Below the pieces are notes generated by a model. It was not told the DNA's origin, did not search any database, and saw only the letters and a program-made list of their open reading frames with translations. The position numbers and the translations under genes were made by a program. 38,759 bases of DNA from Thermoplasmata archaeon (lineage in GTDB: Archaea; Thermoplasmatota; Thermoplasmata; Thermoplasmatales; Thermoplasmataceae), in the NCBI GenBank assembly GCA_021802055.1, contig JAKAAY010000015.1, positions 1 to 38,759 on the forward strand, read 5' to 3'. Of this stretch, positions 34,615 to 38,759 are shown in pieces. Positions within the stretch are counted from its first letter, which is position 1, and each line of letters opens with the position of its first letter.

Positions 34615-35760
34615 TCAGCGTTTCTGAATCCCAACATATTCCTTCGGCCCTGCTTCACCGATGTACTTTGCCTTGGGCCTGAAGAGCTTATTGTCCCTGA
34701 TATACTCAAGAGATCTGGCGGTCCATCCGGCGATTCTTGCCAGTGCAAAGATGGGCGTAAACATCCTGCTGTCGAATCCCAGTGAGTCATAAACCATTCC
34801 GGAGTAAAAGTCCACGTTGGGGAAAATTCCCTTCTCTCCCAGCTTGGATATCATCACCTTCTCCATCTGCTCGGCAGTTCTGAAGAGATCCTCCTTCCCG
34901 TTTCTCCTTGTAACGGACTCGGCGTACTTCTTCAGTATTCTTGCCCTGGGATCATATACCTTGTAAACCCTGTGCCCAAATCCCATAATTTTCTCCTTCT
35001 TTGCCAGCATTTCAGACAGCACATGTTCGGCATTTTCCGGCTTTGCTACCTTCTTTATGGTTTCAAGGGCCAGTTCATTTGCACCGCCGTGAAGGGGGCC
35101 CTTCAGGGTTGAGATTGCTGAGGTGACGGCCGAATACATATCTGCAAGGGTAGAAATGGTGACAAGAGCGGAAAAGGTCGAGGCATTGCTTCCATGGTCT
35201 GCATGAAGGATCAGGCAGGTGTCCATGATCTTCTCGTGCTCCTTATCTGGCCTTTTTCCGGTGCTGCAATACAGGAAATTCGCCGCATAACTCAGTTCTG
35301 GATCGGGCTTTATGGCGTCCTGGCCCTTAGAAGCCCTGGAAATGGTTCCTACGATTGCAGGAAGCTTTGACATTAACTTCAGAGACATCTCCTCTTGATC
35401 CCTGAGATCCGTGCTATTGCTCTTCTGGTCCTGTGCACCGATGAATGAAACCACCGTCCGGAGAACAGACATGGGGTGAGCCTTAGGAGCAATAGACTTG
35501 ATGAGGGCCACAACATCTGCGTTCAGATCCATCGTGGTTCTCAGCCTCGCCCTGAAGTTCTCGAATTCCTTGGCATTTGGCAGGTGCCCATATAAGAGCA
35601 GATAAGCAACTTCCTCATAATTTGAATTGTCGGCCAGAGTCTCTATATTATATCCCCTGTATACAAGCCTTCCAGCCTGTCCGTCTACAAACCCAACTGA
35701 TGACTCTGTTACGATTACTCCTTCAAGACCCTTGTGAACCTCTGTGTCAGCCTGCATCAT
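34615..35760 (-). CDS. gltA: Citrate synthase
   Basis: About 381 residues from ATG 35760, the usual archaeal size. It condenses oxaloacetate and acetyl-CoA to citrate, opening the TCA cycle. Seen: KGLEGVIVTESSVGFVDG at the N-terminus, LVYRGYNIETLA, LHADHGSNASTF, the catalytic His in LKGPLHGGANE, the second His in MGFGHRVYKVYDPRA and the catalytic Asp in NVDFYSGMVYDSLG. The frame is open to ATG 35790, but the TATA-like ACATATATG near 35799 would start transcription near 35772, so the later ATG (35760 or 35757) is preferred. The ATPase gene follows 6 nt after the stop. Confidence 0.96.
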   Translation of the reverse strand: MMQADTEVHKGLEGVIVTESSVGFVDGQAGRLVYRGYNIETLADNSNYEEVAYLLLYGHLPNAKEFENFRARLRTTMDLNADVVALIKSIAPKAHPMSVLRTVVSFIGAQDQKSNSTDLRDQEEMSLKLMSKLPAIVGTISRASKGQDAIKPDPELSYAANFLYCSTGKRPDKEHEKIMDTCLILHADHGSNASTFSALVTISTLADMYSAVTSAISTLKGPLHGGANELALETIKKVAKPENAEHVLSEMLAKKEKIMGFGHRVYKVYDPRARILKKYAESVTRRNGKEDLFRTAEQMEKVMISKLGEKGIFPNVDFYSGMVYDSLGFDSRMFTPIFALARIAGWTARSLEYIRDNKLFRPKAKYIGEAGPKEYVGIQKR

Positions 35761-35792
35761 AACGATCCATAGCGGATCACATTCAGCCACAT

Positions 35793-35806
35793 ATATGTTT
35801 ACAGGA
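35793..35806 (-). promoter_or_regulatory. TATA box of the citrate synthase/ATPase operon
   Basis: On the minus strand AACATATATGTGG lies about 35-40 nt before ATG 35760. Predicted transcription start near 35772 gives a short leader and excludes ATG 35790. Both the citrate synthase and ATPase genes would depend on it. Confidence 0.45.
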
Positions 35807-35822
35807 TGAAATTTTGTGACCT

Positions 35823-36857
35823 TCAGTGAGTCCCCGGAGGGAACACTTCATTGTCATATGCCCTGTACCTGGGGTCTTCAAAGCGCAGTAGGTCGGGGTT
35901 TACTCCCACCTTCAGCGCAAGGTAATATGCCAGGAAGTAAAGCGGGCCCATGTTATAGAGGGGTGAGAAATTCTCTGATTCCGGCTCCATGATATCCACG
36001 TTGTAATCACCCTCGCCATTGATGGTCAGTGTTGGAGATCCTACGTGCCTTGAGGCTCTGATTATTTCCATGGCTCTCTCGTCCACGGTCGGATTGCAAA
36101 GGAGCACTATGGCAGTCTTCTCTGTCATGACTGCAGTGCAGCCATGGTTGAATTCCTCCAGTTCAATTCCCTCTGCAGGTATGTGAGCAGCTTCTTTTAT
36201 CTTCTGTGCTGCTTCACGGGCACCATAGTAGTTGGGCCCAGCTCCCAGCACATACATGTGTTCCGGAGTGGGCATATTACTTATGATTTCCTTTGCACTC
36301 CCCTCGCAGGAGGATATGACTTTGACAATATCAGACTCTATCTTATCCAGCCCAGGGTTGAAAGCGGAATAGGCAGACGACATATGCATGACTGCAAGTG
36401 CATTGTCGAAGAATGCCTTGGTATTGCAGAGACTCAAATCCCTGCCCGGCAACACTACTGAGTAATCAGATTCTCTTGAAATCGGGGAGTCTGCATCATG
36501 TGTGATCCCGATGGTCACCGCCTTCTTCTTATATTTCAGCATGGCATCCAGCGTAGATTTTGTCTTACCACTGTGCGATACGGCCACCAGGGTTCCATCT
36601 GCATTTCCATAATTCTCAAGTTCGTATGCCTGTATGCAGCAGGACGGACGGTCTGTTTCACGCAGGAAATAAGAGCCAACTTCAGCGGAATGAAATGCGG
36701 TTCCATTACCTGTGAAGTTAAGGTTACCCTTCATTATTCCAGCATCGAAGTTCTTCATGTATTCTGAAACCTTGGCGATACTGGATGATACAGATCTGAG
36801 CATGTCATGCATTACATATGGATGGCCCTTTCTGACTTCAGGCAGATCGTCTGTCAT
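35823..36857 (-). CDS. Double-SIS sugar isomerase/deaminase-like protein (GlmS isomerase half)
   Basis: A 344-residue protein with two SIS phosphosugar-binding domains and no glutaminase domain. Domain 1 (about 35-165) shows LNFTGNGTAFHSAEVGSYFL and VAVSHSGKTKSTLDAM; domain 2 (about 195-330) shows MYVLGAGPNYYGAREAAQKIKE, followed by AEGIELEEFNHGCTAVM, like the isomerase half of GlmS. The N-terminal KGHPYVMHDML also recalls GlmS (H-x-M-x-K-E-I). Without the amidotransferase half it may use free ammonia to make, or deaminate, an amino-sugar phosphate, or isomerise another sugar phosphate. It is upstream of citrate synthase on the same strand (62-nt gap to ATG 35760, which has its own promoter) and divergent from glutamate dehydrogenase. 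Confidence 0.82.
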   Translation of the reverse strand: MTDDLPEVRKGHPYVMHDMLRSVSSSIAKVSEYMKNFDAGIMKGNLNFTGNGTAFHSAEVGSYFLRETDRPSCCIQAYELENYGNADGTLVAVSHSGKTKSTLDAMLKYKKKAVTIGITHDADSPISRESDYSVVLPGRDLSLCNTKAFFDNALAVMHMSSAYSAFNPGLDKIESDIVKVISSCEGSAKEIISNMPTPEHMYVLGAGPNYYGAREAAQKIKEAAHIPAEGIELEEFNHGCTAVMTEKTAIVLLCNPTVDERAMEIIRASRHVGSPTLTINGEGDYNVDIMEPESENFSPLYNMGPLYFLAYYLALKVGVNPDLLRFEDPRYRAYDNEVFPPGTH

Positions 36858-37012
36858 AATTGATTAGAGAAACATCCGATTTAATCATTGGGTGAGAAGC
36901 ATTCAGACAGGACTTAAACCTGGTGATGTCGCTTCTCACACCTCATATAACCGTGAATAAGTTAAATATCGCACACGAGATGACCGGCGGCCTTAAGTGG
37001 CAGGATGATAAC

Positions 37013-38278
37013 ATGCAGCAACAAAAATCAATCGAGGATCTTGATCCTTTCGACATAGCTGTGAAGCAACTGGAAAAGGCAGCTAAAGTGATAAACCTGG
37101 ATAAAACGGCTCTGGAACTACTAAAGGAACCACAGCAGATCCTTCAGTTCAGAATCCCCGTAAGAATGGATTCCGGAGAGACCAAAGTATTCACCGGTTT
37201 CCGGGTGCACTACAATGGAGCCAGGGGGCCTGTTAAGGGAGGCATCAGATTTCACCCCCAGGAAAGTCTTTCAACCGTGAAGGCCCTTGCAGCGTGGATG
37301 ACCTGGAAGACGGCGATCGTAAATATTCCGCTTGGAGGCGCAAAAGGGGGAGTTATATGTGATCCGAAGAAGTTGAGTGCCGGGGAACTGGAGAGACTCA
37401 GCAGGGCCTATGTGAGAGCAGTCGGCGAATTCATAGGGCCAGAGGTTGACATTCCGGCTCCGGACGTCTACACAACTCCACAGATTATGGCATGGATGAT
37501 GGATGAATATGAGAATATTGTCAGGAAATCCTCGCCGGGTGTTATTACCGGCAAACCCATAGAGATCGGAGGTTCCCTTGGGAGAGGTGACGCAACTGCG
37601 AAAGGCGGGATGTACGTCCTCAGAGAGGCGGCAAAGAGGAAAGGCATGGATCTTTCCAAGGCAACCGTTGCTGTGCAGGGATTTGGCAATGCAGGGCAGT
37701 TTGCGGTAAAACTTGTTCAGGAGATGTTCGGTTCAAAGGTAGTAGCAGTTTCCGACACGGTTGGCGGGATATATTTAGAGAAGGGAATAAACTTCCAGGA
37801 TATTCTCGCCCACAAGAAGAAGACAGGATCCGTTGTAGGGTTCCCGGGGAGCAAGAAGATCACCAACGAGGAACTCCTGGAGCTTAAGGTTGACGTCCTG
37901 ATACCTGCTGCCATTGAAAACCAGCTTACTGGCGAAAATGCAAATAGCATACACGCCAAGGTGATATTGGAACTGGCCAACGGTCCAACCACTCCCGAAG
38001 CTGATGAAATATTCCATAAGAATGGGATCCTTCTGTTGCCGGATTTTCTGTCTAATTCCGGCGGGGTAACTGTCTCATACTTCGAGTGGGCCCAGAATGT
38101 TTCTGGTTACTACTGGACAGAAGAAGAGGTCTACAGCAGGCTGGATCAGAAGCTTACCGAGGCCACTAAGCAGGTCCTTGACTCATCAGAGAAGCTCAAG
38201 GTCGACCCAAGAACCGCTGCTTATACAATCTCCGTGAAGCGCGTCGCTGAAGCAATGAAGCTGAGGGGCTGGTATTAA
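37013..38278 (+). CDS. gdhA: Glutamate dehydrogenase
   Basis: A 421-residue hexameric-type NAD(P)-dependent enzyme linking 2-oxoglutarate plus ammonia to glutamate. Seen: [21 protein letters not shown], the substrate loop GGAKGGV with catalytic Lys, [14 protein letters not shown] with catalytic Asp, the Rossmann [11 protein letters not shown] (dinucleotide site) and the distal [14 protein letters not shown] and [21 protein letters not shown] 37013 gives the family N-terminus ([14 protein letters not shown]); the frame is open to 36923 but TTAAATATC (36962-36970) looks like the TATA box, placing transcription start near 36992. Cofactor preference is not decided here. It would draw 2-oxoglutarate from the TCA enzymes encoded nearby. 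Confidence 0.96.
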   Translation: MQQQKSIEDLDPFDIAVKQLEKAAKVINLDKTALELLKEPQQILQFRIPVRMDSGETKVFTGFRVHYNGARGPVKGGIRFHPQESLSTVKALAAWMTWKTAIVNIPLGGAKGGVICDPKKLSAGELERLSRAYVRAVGEFIGPEVDIPAPDVYTTPQIMAWMMDEYENIVRKSSPGVITGKPIEIGGSLGRGDATAKGGMYVLREAAKRKGMDLSKATVAVQGFGNAGQFAVKLVQEMFGSKVVAVSDTVGGIYLEKGINFQDILAHKKKTGSVVGFPGSKKITNEELLELKVDVLIPAAIENQLTGENANSIHAKVILELANGPTTPEADEIFHKNGILLLPDFLSNSGGVTVSYFEWAQNVSGYYWTEEEVYSRLDQKLTEATKQVLDSSEKLKVDPRTAAYTISVKRVAEAMKLRGWY

Positions 38279-38298
38279 CCTCCCCCAACCCATTTTTT
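38263..38298 (+). terminator. Hairpin plus T-run at the gdhA stop
   Basis: GGGG (38265-38268) can pair with CCCC (38282-38285), or GAGG with CCTC, across a loop containing the TAA stop (38276-38278); six T follow at 38293-38298. Weaker than the two other hairpins of this kind in the window. Confidence 0.5.
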
Positions 38299-38338
38299 CC
38301 ATCTTAATATATAGAAGAACCACGGTCACTTATTGTTT

Positions 38339-38759
38339 GTCAGGATCTTGACAGCATTGAATTCATGGCATTCATCCATGTATCTCCGGTCAGGGGTATC
38401 CTGCTAGGGACATAGCATCATAGAGGTGGTGATGCCATGGACAGAGAAGAGATGCAGATTCACGCTGAGATTCGAAACAAGATCCATAAGGATGCTCCAG
38501 AATATTGACACATACAATTTCACTGACATCATGAAATTATCATGGAACCAGGCATGGAACATCCTTGATCGGGCAGTGAAAAGGGAGAGGAAGAGCGGCC
38601 ACACACATGTTATGGCATTGACAAAAAATCCCACAGGAAGGGGCACAAATACATCACACTTGTCTATGACATGATCAACAATGGTGTGGAATACATTTCA
38701 TTCCACAGGAAGAAGAAATCACTGGATGAATATTACAATACCCTGTCCCATGAACAGCT
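38339..38759 (+). pseudogene. Broken ISL3-family transposase, cut by the window end
   Basis: Two adjoining frames together read as an ISL3 transposase. Frame one: YLRSGVSC, TAG stop (38405-38407), GHSIIEVVMPW, TEKRCRFTLRFETRSI, SWNQAWNILDRAVKR. Frame two, from about 38611: YGIDKKSHRKGHKYITLVYD... KKKSLDEYY, holding the first catalytic Asp. The C-x2-H...PW zinc motif carries the TAG at its second position, and a -1 shift near 38609-38611 separates the halves. At least two lesions make it inactive unless the rest supplies suppression. The C-terminal half lies beyond the window. Confidence 0.75.

Noticed and set aside
36923-37012. N-terminal extension of glutamate dehydrogenase
   Set aside because: It would overlap the presumed TATA box and precedes the normal family N-terminus.
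38618-38635. A-AAA-AAT slippery-like heptamer in the ISL3 gene, suggesting programmed -1 frameshifting
   Set aside because: The frame change must occur upstream, near 38610, to keep the catalytic Asp of GID; slipping at the heptamer would lose it. The upstream TAG also shows simple decay.
1-38759. CRISPR array, rRNA, replication origin
   Set aside because: No regularly spaced repeats, no rRNA-like sequence and no cdc6/origin-box cluster found on reading through the window.

Overview
The window looks like a chromosomal piece from a Thermoplasmatales-type archaeon (Thermoplasmata). Four things point there: a thermosome whose sequence closely resembles the Thermoplasma alpha subunit as I remember it; large cell-surface proteins built from the 'F-x-E-x-GLP-x-G-T-x-W' repeat common in that class; a tRNA-His without an encoded CCA end; and many genes whose TATA-like box lies about 25 nt before the start codon, implying leaderless mRNAs. 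Species cannot be named from sequence alone.

Layout. (1) 1-3755 is an AT-richer, gene-poor accessory stretch with two overlapping glycosyltransferase genes, a dead IS630-like transposase fragment and decayed coding-like sequence. (2) 3771-7016 holds a GT2 glycosyltransferase and a PadR regulator/ABC transporter operon with a palindromic operator candidate at the start codon. (3) 7050-9565 is the AMMECR1 / MEMO / radical-SAM trio (AmmeMemoRadiSam). (4) 9599-13222 is a signalling module: a VWA (TerY/YegL-like) protein, a PP2C phosphatase, a convergently overlapping Hanks-type kinase with an extracellular-style N-terminal domain, and a four-helix membrane protein. (5) 13391-18811 holds surface-glycan genes: two GT2-like proteins, a 918-residue surface protein and a HAD sugar-phosphatase. 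(6) 18858-21310 has a tandem-domain ThyX-like protein tail to tail with an unknown protein. (7) 21579-27202 is housekeeping: thermosome, succinyl-CoA ligase (sucCD) with ornithine carbamoyltransferase, then a small unknown protein coupled to a METTL5-like methyltransferase. (8) 27254-31732 has tRNA-His, a six-repeat surface protein, a GT2-GtrA fusion, a second GtrA and a polyprenyl-phosphate mannosyltransferase. (9) 31813-38278 has a heme-oxygenase-fold diiron candidate, a HerA-like ATPase with a PD-(D/E)XK-like domain placed 6 nt behind citrate synthase, a double-SIS sugar isomerase-like protein and glutamate dehydrogenase. (10) The right edge is a broken ISL3 transposase running out of the window.

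The genes suggest a heterotrophic cell with an oxidative TCA branch (citrate synthase, succinyl-CoA ligase, glutamate dehydrogenase) and heavy investment in glycosylated surface proteins. The regions most worth follow-up are the kinase/phosphatase/VWA module, the ATPase-nuclease-like fusion and the split-motif ThyX. I found no CRISPR array, rRNA, intact insertion sequence or recognisable origin.
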